Part shown: piece by piece, positions 17,101 to 23,010 of the stretch
How the letters are laid out: each line of letters starts with the position of its first letter
Position numbering within the stretch: position 1 is the stretch's first letter
Notes under the pieces: generated by a model
Seen by the model: the letters and a program-made list of their open reading frames with translations, nothing else
The model's database searches: none
Told to the model about the DNA's origin: nothing
NCBI GenBank assembly: GCA_964407285.1
Contig: CAYOVG010000032.1
Coordinates: 1 to 30,528, forward strand
DNA length: 30,528 nt
Source of the DNA: CAYOVG01 sp964407285
Lineage (GTDB): Bacteria; Desulfobacterota; Syntrophobacteria; Syntrophobacterales; Syntrophobacteraceae
Direction: 5' to 3'
Position numbers and translations under genes: made by a program

Positions 17101-17203
17101 CGAGATACACGTAGTATCCCGAATCGGCCAGGTCCAGGGCGGCCTGGATACCGGCTATGCCCCCGCCGACAACCATGACTGATCCGACAGGCTTGTCCGT
17201 CAT
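14159..17203 (-). CDS. hdrA: HdrA: double-module flavin iron-sulfur protein with selenocysteine 60
   Basis: ATG 17203 (GAGAGGA upstream) opens MTDKPVGSVMVVGGGIAGIQAALDLA, runs to UGA at 17026-17024 after TNDCAM, and continues in frame as U-IISPKLVECGRHLNIE to TAG at 14159: 1014 residues. HdrA proteins have CAM[C/U]I at this place. Order: FAD domain 1 (about 7-40) with Sec60; ferredoxin clusters at Cys109-112-115-119 and Cys156-164-167-171; an HdrA N-terminal-type domain (VGVFVCSCGINIANT, about 455); FAD domain 2 (RALVVGGGVAGMHAAL, about 595); and C-terminal ferredoxins CDGCALCVDVCP and CKGCGVCAATCP (about 940-990). Methanogen HdrA is about 650 residues with one FAD domain, so this is a duplicated form. 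It is the probable flavin-based bifurcating centre, fed by MvhD, which is encoded 14 bases downstream. Confidence 0.92.
16984..17026 (-). promoter_or_regulatory. SECIS element of hdrA
   Basis: After UGA (17026-17024) come 19 bases, then the stem TTGAGTGC (17004-16997) / GCACTTGA (16991-16984, with two G-T pairs) around the loop GGTCG (16996-16992). The GGUC loop closely resembles that of the well-known E. coli fdhF SECIS. The loop begins 28 bases after UGA, within the range for bacterial SECIS elements. Confidence 0.78.
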
Positions 17204-17335
17204 TGCTTCCTCTCTTTTTGAAATGTACTTCGTTAAAAACAAAATGGCCGGTCTACCGCATGCACACCGTGAACGGGTGGAATTCGGACTTTTCTTGAAA
17301 CCCGCAACCCGCAACTCGTAACCCGCGCCCCTCCT

Positions 17336-17872
17336 CTACCCGAAAGCATCCGAGCGGCAGACCGACGAACCGGAACCGCCCGCCCTCTCGCCGATGCATT
17401 CGAGCAGCCATTCGCAGGTCGGCGGGATAGCGGCCCGCACTTCCGGGGAAAGTCCCGGCTGGACGGCATCGGGGATACATTTGATCTGAACGGCGATGAT
17501 CCGCACATCGACGCCGGCGAGGCTTCGCATCTCCTCCAGGAGGTTGACCGAAGGAAACTGGTGGAGCGTGAAATCGCCCGACTTGTTCGCCGGCAGCTTT
17601 TCGATTTCCAGTTCGAAGATTTCGCCGGGCCCGCGTCCGGGTTGGGAAACGGCGTCCACTATGAAGATACGGTCGGGCCGCGCGGGTGAGAGAGCCAGGT
17701 CGAACAGGAGGTCGCCGATACTCGTTCCCACGTCGACAGCCGCGACGCTGTCGGGTAGGGAGTAGTTGGAGAGCAGGTATTCGATCGTTTCGGGGCCGAA
17801 CCCGTCATCGCCGAAGAGTGTATTGCCGCATCCGAAGATGAGGGTCGGTTTTGTGAACAGTTCGTGGATCAT
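17336..17872 (-). CDS. Hydrogenase maturation protease (peptidase M52, HyaD/HoxM/FrcD type)
   Basis: 178 residues from ATG 17872, chosen because AAGGA lies 8 bases upstream; the upstream in-frame ATG at 17917 has no ribosome binding site. The family signature GCGNTLFGDDGFGP is at residues 14-27, followed by DVGTSIGDLLFDL, RIFIVDAVSQPG and DFTLHQF (the conserved His). These endopeptidases sense nickel and cut the large subunit after the C-terminal motif His. Its position as first gene of the operon indicates that MvhA, 6 kb downstream, is the substrate, which independently implies that MvhA is made with its full C-terminus beyond the UGA. A 132-base gap with repeated GCGGGTT words separates it from hdrA. 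Confidence 0.9.
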   Translation of the reverse strand: MIHELFTKPTLIFGCGNTLFGDDGFGPETIEYLLSNYSLPDSVAAVDVGTSIGDLLFDLALSPARPDRIFIVDAVSQPGRGPGEIFELEIEKLPANKSGDFTLHQFPSVNLLEEMRSLAGVDVRIIAVQIKCIPDAVQPGLSPEVRAAIPPTCEWLLECIGERAGGSGSSVCRSDAFG

Positions 17873-17940
17873 GGAGTCTTCCTTGTCGTTGTTGTGCATA
17901 TTGTGCCATTTGTGCATTATCAGAATCGCGCACTCGAGTC

Positions 17941-17965
17941 AATAACTAAAACAGGGTCAGTTATT
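17941..17965. promoter_or_regulatory. Inverted repeat between divergent operons
   Basis: AATAACT (17941-17947) and AGTTATT (17959-17965) are perfect inverted arms, 11 bases apart, in an AT-rich stretch. On the minus strand TTGACT overlaps the proximal arm and GATAAT follows after 15 bases, a possible promoter for the protease-hdrA operon. The repeat could be a regulator site; which operon it controls is unknown. Confidence 0.4.
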
Positions 17966-18005
17966 TCTTGAAATATGCTTTGATTTGTAATACATTTGGA
18001 ATGAA

Positions 18006-18095
18006 TCGTTTGAAAAAGGCAAACTGTCCGAAAGGGCAGGACGCAAAGTCACCGGCCTAAGCCCGGATGGGTATGGCAGCGGGACCGCCAGGCGA
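18006..18095 (+). promoter_or_regulatory. GEMM-I (cyclic di-GMP-I) riboswitch aptamer
   Basis: The conserved GEMM-I core is present: AAAGGCAAAC, a GAAA-capped P2 helix (CTGTCC/GGGCAG), GGACGCAAAG, CACCGGCCTAAG (tetraloop receptor) and GGGTATGGCAGCGGGACCGCC. P1 forms between TCGTTTG (18006-18012) and CAGGCGA (18089-18095), with two G-U pairs. Aligned to the Vibrio Vc2 aptamer, the base at position 20 is G, which favours cyclic di-GMP over the cGAMP variants that carry A. It lies 385 bases before the ATG of the binding-protein gene on the same strand. Confidence 0.92.
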
Positions 18096-18229
18096 ACAAG
18101 ATGCCTCGGAGCTTCGGTTCGCTACTGGTCAACCATGAACCGGCTCGTGGAGGTGCACCATCCATGCCATCCACTGCCTCATTCTCGTTTCGCAATAAAA
18201 TATAAGGCAAACAGCATTCCGGCGCCGAT

Positions 18230-18253
18230 GCTCTTCCTGGAAGAGCGGATTTT
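18230..18253 (+). terminator. Possible riboswitch expression platform hairpin
   Basis: GCTCTTC (18230-18236) pairs with GAAGAGC (18240-18246) over a 3-base loop, followed by GGATTTT. It is a modest terminator-like hairpin between aptamer and coding region. The T-run is short, so the switch may act differently or at another site. Confidence 0.4.
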
Positions 18254-18479
18254 CCCGTACTTTTCTTCTTAAAAAAAGGGAAAAGGCGAAATGGACCCGC
18301 GCCAGGGTCGTTTGCGCCTTGCTCTCGCAATCAACGCACTCCGGATATGCCCGCGCCCCGCGCGTTTGCGCTGCGTACCCGAGGCATATCGGATGCCGGC
18401 AGATTGCCGGACGCCGACAATCGGGAATTATTCCAGCCTTCCGGCTTTTGCATCCGGCGCCTGTTCCAAGGAGAATCCC

Positions 18480-19712
18480 ATGTACAAGAAATTGCTCTTG
18501 GGGCTTATGCTCCCGCTGGCTCTCTTTTCCGCTGCATCGCTGCTATCCGGGGCTACTGAAATGGAAAAGGAAGTCGTTGTGGGTCTCAATGTTCCGCTGA
18601 CGGGTCCTTACGTCCTTCAGGGGAAGGACCAGCTCAACGCTTATGCTCTCGCCAAGCAGGAGATCGAGCGGCAGGGAGGAATACTGGGGAGGAGTATCCG
18701 CTACGTGATCGCCGACAGCCGGTCGGACCCCAGGATATCCGTGGAAAACGTCAGGCAATTCATCGCGCAGGGCGTGGATATAGTGACAGGAGGATCTTCG
18801 AGCGGCGTGGCCGTCGAGGTCAGCAAGGTATGCCAGGAAAACAAGAAACTCTTCATGACCACTCTCGCCTACTCCAATGACCTGACCGGCAAAGAGGCTC
18901 ATCGATATACCTTCAGGGAAACATACAATTCCTGGATGGCCGCAAACGCGCTATCCCGGTACCTCGCCAGGAACTTCCCGGACAAGAAATACTTCTACAT
19001 CACGGCCGATTACAACTGGGGATGGACCACACGCGATTCCATGAAGAAATTCACTCGAACGGAAAGCGCCACGGACGTTTTGATTCCCATGGGCGAACCG
19101 CCAGGCTCCTCGCTGTACCGGAACGCGATCCGAAAGGCGTTGGACGAGCAAGCCGAGATACTTGTTATGTCGCTGTTCGGCCGGGACATGATCGCCGGAC
19201 TGAGGGAATGCATGAACATGGGAGTCAAGGAAAAGATGCAGATCGTGGTGCCCAACCTGGAAATGCACATGGCGTTGGGTTCCCACGAACATCCCGCGTC
19301 CGGAGTACTTGGAGCGGTGCCCTGGTACTGGGAGATACCCAAAAAGTACAACTTCGAGAGAGGCCGCAAATTCGTCGACGACTACAGCAGCAGATACGGC
19401 AAGCCTCCGTGTTCGGGAGGCGCCACTGCATACATGAACATGATGCTCTACAAGTGGGCGGTCGAGAAAGCGGGTTCCTTCGATCCCCGCAAGATCATCA
19501 CGGCGCTGGAAGGCCATGGCTTTGTAGGGCTGAAAGACGAGGAGACCATTCGGGACTGGGACCACCAGACGATACAGTCGGTCTACGTCGTAAGAGGCAG
19601 GGGGGAAGACATGAAAGGCGCGTGGGATGTCTTCGAGGTCCTGGATGCTTACGGCGGGGACCTCGCTCCCTCGAGAGCGGAAAACCCCGTCATCCTGGAG
19701 CCGCTGGGATAA
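18480..19712 (+). CDS. Periplasmic substrate-binding protein, Leu/Ile/Val family (Peripla_BP_6)
   Basis: 410 residues from ATG 18480, with AAGGAG 6-7 bases upstream. The N-terminus MYKKLLLGLMLPLALFSAASLLSG is a signal peptide. Mature sequence opens with VVVGLNVPLTGPYVLQGKDQLNAYALAKQEIERQGGILGRSI, the classic opening of branched-chain amino acid/amide-type binding proteins, and continues with IVTGGSSSGVAVEVSKVCQENKKLF and a type I fold to the end. Ligand unknown; related proteins bind amino acids, amides, urea or aromatic acids. Odd context: the permease and ATPase that follow belong to the TauC/TauB class, which usually pairs with NMT1/SsuA-type proteins. This protein may therefore act as a sensor ligand carrier for the chemoreceptor downstream and not as the transporter's only partner. 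First gene after the c-di-GMP riboswitch. Confidence 0.85.
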   Translation: MYKKLLLGLMLPLALFSAASLLSGATEMEKEVVVGLNVPLTGPYVLQGKDQLNAYALAKQEIERQGGILGRSIRYVIADSRSDPRISVENVRQFIAQGVDIVTGGSSSGVAVEVSKVCQENKKLFMTTLAYSNDLTGKEAHRYTFRETYNSWMAANALSRYLARNFPDKKYFYITADYNWGWTTRDSMKKFTRTESATDVLIPMGEPPGSSLYRNAIRKALDEQAEILVMSLFGRDMIAGLRECMNMGVKEKMQIVVPNLEMHMALGSHEHPASGVLGAVPWYWEIPKKYNFERGRKFVDDYSSRYGKPPCSGGATAYMNMMLYKWAVEKAGSFDPRKIITALEGHGFVGLKDEETIRDWDHQTIQSVYVVRGRGEDMKGAWDVFEVLDAYGGDLAPSRAENPVILEPLG

Positions 19713-19737
19713 GGGAAACAATGAATGAGGGAACGTC

Positions 19738-20433
19738 ATGTTTCACTATATCTGGAGCGGCACGGACAATCTGCCGGGACTTCAGCAGACAGGGAGCGCA
19801 TTCCTCGAACTGCTGACCAGCGGGGTGCTGCCGCGCTATATTGTCGCCAGCCTGTTCCGGGTTACGGCGGGTTTCTACCTTGCCGCCGCGACGGCTATAC
19901 CGCTGGGGCTTTTTCTCGGGCGCCGCAAGCCGGTAATGCGCCTGGCGAATCCGGCCATCCAGTTTTTGCGGCCGATTTCGCCCCTTGCATGGATACCGTT
20001 CGCCATGCTCTGGTTTGGGATAGGCGACAAACCGGCTCTGTTCATCATCTTCATCGCCTGTTTTTTTCCGCTGCTCATCAGCAGCATCGAGGCTTCGTCC
20101 GGAATTCATCCCATGTACTTCCAGGTTGCCGCCAATCTGCAGTTGAACCGGTGGGAGACGTTTTGCAACGTCACCTTCCCCGGCGCTGCTCCAGGAATCG
20201 TACTGGCGCTTAGAGTAAGCCTCGGCATTGCCTGGATGGTCGTGGTGGCGGCAGAGATGATCGCCGTGAAAAGCGGGCTGGGCTACCTGGTCGTGGATGC
20301 GCGCAACGCGCTCCGTCTCGACTATGTTGTCGTTGCAATCATCACCATAGGCATTATCGGGCTTCTTCTGGACCGGGCCGTCTCCGGACTTGAACGCCTG
20401 GAGTTCGTAAGGTGGCGTCTTGAGCGAATGTGA
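19738..20433 (+). CDS. ABC transporter permease, TauC/SsuC type
   Basis: 231 residues with about six hydrophobic segments (for example ASLFRVTAGFYLAAATAIPLGLFLG at 37-61 and VVVAIITIGIIGLLLDRAV near 207-225). The binding-protein-dependent permease EAA loop appears as AANLQLNRWETFCNVTFPGAAPGIVLALR (about 132-160). It resembles nitrate/sulfonate/taurine permeases. GAGG precedes ATG 19738; the gene overlaps the ATPase gene by 14 bases. It would form the membrane channel with the ATPase encoded next. Confidence 0.88.
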   Translation: MFHYIWSGTDNLPGLQQTGSAFLELLTSGVLPRYIVASLFRVTAGFYLAAATAIPLGLFLGRRKPVMRLANPAIQFLRPISPLAWIPFAMLWFGIGDKPALFIIFIACFFPLLISSIEASSGIHPMYFQVAANLQLNRWETFCNVTFPGAAPGIVLALRVSLGIAWMVVVAAEMIAVKSGLGYLVVDARNALRLDYVVVAIITIGIIGLLLDRAVSGLERLEFVRWRLERM

Positions 20434-21253
20434 AGGGGAACCCAAAATTCGGCTCGAACGGATTACCGTGGAATACGGCAACAACCGGCGAAAGCCGCGG
20501 TTCCCGTTCTTGCGCGGAAAGCGAGGCGCAGACGATTCCGGGAACTCGCCGCCCAAAACGGTGCTCGACGACATCGACCTGGAAATCCGGGCCGGTGAAT
20601 TCGCCTGCATCCTGGGGCATTCCGGATGCGGAAAGTCCACGATCCTTCGCCTTATCGCCGGCTTCATGCATCCGACGAAAGGCGCCGTCTTCATCGACGG
20701 ACGGGAAGTAAAGGCCCCCCAGGCCGATCACATCTTCGTTTTCCAGGACGGATCGCTTTTCCCGTGGCTTACGATAGCGGAAAACGTCGCCCTTGCGCTT
20801 CGGGGGGTCGGCAGCGCTAAGGAGCGCAGGGAAAAGGTCCTCTACCACCTTGAACTCGTCGGACTCGAGAGTTCCGAAAGCTACTATCCGCACATGCTCT
20901 CGGGCGGCATGCGGCAGCGGGCCGAAATAGCCCGCGCCATGGCCGCTCAACCGGAGATTCTCCTGATGGATGAACCCTTTTCGGCCCTGGATTGTCTCAC
21001 TCGCCTCCACATGCGCGAAGAAATGCTCTACCTGCACGTCATGCTTCCCAAGACGACGATTGTCTTCGTCACGCACGACATCGACGAGGCGCTTCAGCTT
21101 TCCAGCCGCCTGATCATCATGAGCGATCCCCCGGGACGTATCAAGTGCTGCCGGTCCATCAGGATTCCCCATCCCCGTTCGCTGTCGGGGGAGGACCTCG
21201 GCAAGCTTCGGTCCCAGGTCTATTACCATCTTGGAGTCCATACGGCATTATGA
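20420..21253 (+). CDS. ABC transporter ATPase, TauB/SsuB type
   Basis: 277 residues from TTG 20420 (GGTGG upstream, overlap of 14 bases with the permease). Complete ABC motifs: Walker A GHSGCGKST (66-74), Q-loop Gln109 in FVFQDGSLFPW, signature LSGGMRQ (160-166), Walker B ILLMDEP (180-186) and the switch His in FVTHDIDEAL. An unusual basic stretch of about 25 residues (RRKPRFPFLRGKRG...) is inserted early, before PKTVLDDIDLEI. The stop overlaps the next start as ATGA, so the products are translationally coupled. It drives import through the permease encoded upstream. Confidence 0.9.
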   Translation: MSECEGEPKIRLERITVEYGNNRRKPRFPFLRGKRGADDSGNSPPKTVLDDIDLEIRAGEFACILGHSGCGKSTILRLIAGFMHPTKGAVFIDGREVKAPQADHIFVFQDGSLFPWLTIAENVALALRGVGSAKERREKVLYHLELVGLESSESYYPHMLSGGMRQRAEIARAMAAQPEILLMDEPFSALDCLTRLHMREEMLYLHVMLPKTTIVFVTHDIDEALQLSSRLIIMSDPPGRIKCCRSIRIPHPRSLSGEDLGKLRSQVYYHLGVHTAL

Positions 21254-22284
21254 GGCCGACGGGTATTGCGCGCAGTCATCCGGGAATTCTTCGGGCAGGT
21301 CTAATTGCAGTGCTGTGGCTTGCGCTCATCAGCTTCCTGCACTTCCACCTTAATGTGGAGCGTCGGCATGCGAGGAAAGTCCTCATGGGGTATATGCCCG
21401 TCATCACAAACCTGGCGGCCCCTCTCGTCGACGCCGCATCGCGGAGGGCCGACCCGCGCTTCGAGGCCGTCAAATTCGGGTCTTTCGCGGAAATGGGCGA
21501 AGCCTTCAAGTCGGGCCACATCGATGTGGCTTTCATGATTGCGCCGCTTGCGGTCGCGATGGCCGGTCAGGGGGTCCCCCTCAAGATCGTATACATAGGA
21601 AACCGGCATGAGAGCACCCTGGTCGTGAGGAAGGACCTCGACTGCAGGACTTTTGCGGACCTTACGGGAAGGACCGTCGCGGTCCCGATGCGATACGCGG
21701 GACACCTTCTGGCCGTAAGGCGACTGCAGAGGAAGATGGGAATGGATGAAGAAGCCATCCGCATTGTGGAAATCCCGCCTCCGGACATGGCTCCGGCGCT
21801 GGCGTCCGGGGGCATAGACGGCTACGTCGTGGGGGAACCCTTCGCGGCCAGGGCGATCCGAAGCGGCGTGGGAGTTCGGCTGCTCGATGTGGAAGACGCC
21901 TGGCCGGGATTCATATGCAATCTCATGATCGTTCGGGAGAGCCTGATCGTCGCTCACCCCGATTGGGTTCAGAAACTCGTGACGGCCGCCGTGCGGGCCG
22001 GGTTCTGGGCCGAGCGCCACATCGACGAGGCCGTGGATACGGCATGCCGCTACTGGGGACAGGACCCCGACGTGGTGCGCTACGTTCTATCGACCCCACC
22101 CGGTCGGGTCCGCTTCGACATGTACGCTCCGGTCGCCGAAGAACTGGAGGAAGTGGGGCGGGAGATGGCCGCTTCCGGACTTCTCGAGGATGCGGGAGAC
22201 ATCCGAAGCCTCATCGACGACCGTTTCGCGAAAGCAGCCGATGCGAAGGCGGTCGATGCGCTCGGGGACATTCTCCCCCGATGA
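21250..22284 (+). CDS. NMT1/SsuA-like substrate-binding protein, membrane-anchored
   Basis: 344 residues from ATG 21250, which overlaps the ATPase stop (ATGA). One N-terminal hydrophobic segment (ILRAGLIAVLWLALISFLHF, about 13-32) without a clear cleavage site suggests a membrane-tethered protein. The rest follows the nitrate/sulfonate/taurine-binding family: VLMGYMPVITNLAAPLV, FGSFAEMGEAFKSGHIDVAFMIAPLAVAMAGQGVPLKIV, ADLTGRTVAVP and GGIDGYVVGEPFAARAI. This is the expected partner of the TauB/TauC-type subunits. The ligand is unknown. With the Leu/Ile/Val-type protein at 18480 the operon has two unrelated binding proteins. A 102-base gap follows before cheW. Confidence 0.85.
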   Translation: MRPTGIARSHPGILRAGLIAVLWLALISFLHFHLNVERRHARKVLMGYMPVITNLAAPLVDAASRRADPRFEAVKFGSFAEMGEAFKSGHIDVAFMIAPLAVAMAGQGVPLKIVYIGNRHESTLVVRKDLDCRTFADLTGRTVAVPMRYAGHLLAVRRLQRKMGMDEEAIRIVEIPPPDMAPALASGGIDGYVVGEPFAARAIRSGVGVRLLDVEDAWPGFICNLMIVRESLIVAHPDWVQKLVTAAVRAGFWAERHIDEAVDTACRYWGQDPDVVRYVLSTPPGRVRFDMYAPVAEELEEVGREMAASGLLEDAGDIRSLIDDRFAKAADAKAVDALGDILPR

Positions 22285-22386
22285 GGCGCTCGCGCCGCGA
22301 AGATGCGTGGATACGGGCCGGGCGCTCCGCGGCCGGCCCGGCAGGGTGAAACAAACATTCCAGCGTACTACTGAAGGAGGATGGAA

Positions 22387-22989
22387 ATGGGATTGCCGTC
22401 TCTGGTTTCTCGAACTCCACGCTCGGCCGAAGAGGACGCGGCGGAGTCCGTAAGACAGTTTGTATGCTTTCGCATAGGCGAGGAGGAGTTCGGGATAGAC
22501 ATCCTGATGCTCCAGGAAATCATTCGGCTACCCGGCATTACTCCGATTCCCAACGCCCCGGAATTCATCCTCGGGATGATCAACTTGCGCGGCAGGATCA
22601 TTCCCGTCATCGATCTGCGCATGCGATTGCGGATACGCGGAAGCCAACCGGGAGAAAACACCAAGAAGACGCGCATCCTGATCGTCGAGATGCACTCGAA
22701 GGTAACCGGGTTCATCGTCGATTCGGTGTCCGAAGTATTGAAGGCGCCCGTCAGCCGGATCGAACCGGCCCCCTACCTGTTCACCTCGAACATCGATGCG
22801 GAGTACATCGCGGGGGTGATCAAGCTTCCGAACCGGCTCATCACGCTCATCGACTTTCAACTGGTCCTCCAGCCCCGGGAAAGGCAGGAAATGAAGGCTA
22901 TCGAAATGCTCCCGGCGGGGAAGGATTTCGAAGCGGAACACTCCGAACTGGATATATCGCTCAACATTTTCTACAAGGACAGAACTTAG
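22387..22989 (+). CDS. cheW: CheW chemotaxis coupling protein
   Basis: 200 residues from ATG 22387, placed 6 bases after AGGAGG (22375-22380); an ATG at 22381 directly abuts that site and is unlikely. The CheW fold is clear: QFVCFRIGEEEFGIDILMLQEIIRLPGITPIPNAPEFILGMINLRGRIIPVIDLRMRL, then ILIVEMHSKVTGFIVDSVSEVL and IAGVIKLPNRLITLIDFQLVL. A C-terminal extension of about 35 residues is not part of the fold. It links the chemoreceptor encoded next to the CheA at 26098. Confidence 0.93.
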   Translation: MGLPSLVSRTPRSAEEDAAESVRQFVCFRIGEEEFGIDILMLQEIIRLPGITPIPNAPEFILGMINLRGRIIPVIDLRMRLRIRGSQPGENTKKTRILIVEMHSKVTGFIVDSVSEVLKAPVSRIEPAPYLFTSNIDAEYIAGVIKLPNRLITLIDFQLVLQPRERQEMKAIEMLPAGKDFEAEHSELDISLNIFYKDRT

Positions 22990-23010
22990 ATCCGAAAGGG
23001 AGAACCAGCC

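Larger units (their letters stand above)
17873..18479. other. Divergent control region with c-di-GMP riboswitch leader
   Basis: This 607-base region separates the minus-strand hydrogenase operon from the plus-strand transporter/chemosensory genes. It contains an inverted repeat (17941-17965), the GEMM-I aptamer (18006-18095) and a downstream hairpin with a short T-run (18230-18253). An open frame from 18291 that joins the binding-protein gene has no ribosome binding site and is treated as leader. Confidence 0.65.

Noticed and set aside
16984..17203. hdrA as a pseudogene or a frameshifted pair
   Set aside because: No frameshift is present; the frame is continuous and only UGA separates the halves at the exact Cys/Sec position of the family, with a SECIS-like hairpin.
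17885..17905. Sigma-54 promoter (TGGCAC...TGCA on the minus strand)
   Set aside because: The distance between the GG and GC elements is two bases too short for a functional sigma-54 promoter.
18291..18479. N-terminal 63-codon extension of the Leu/Ile/Val-type binding protein
   Set aside because: No ribosome binding site at 18291, and it would bury the signal peptide that begins at 18480.
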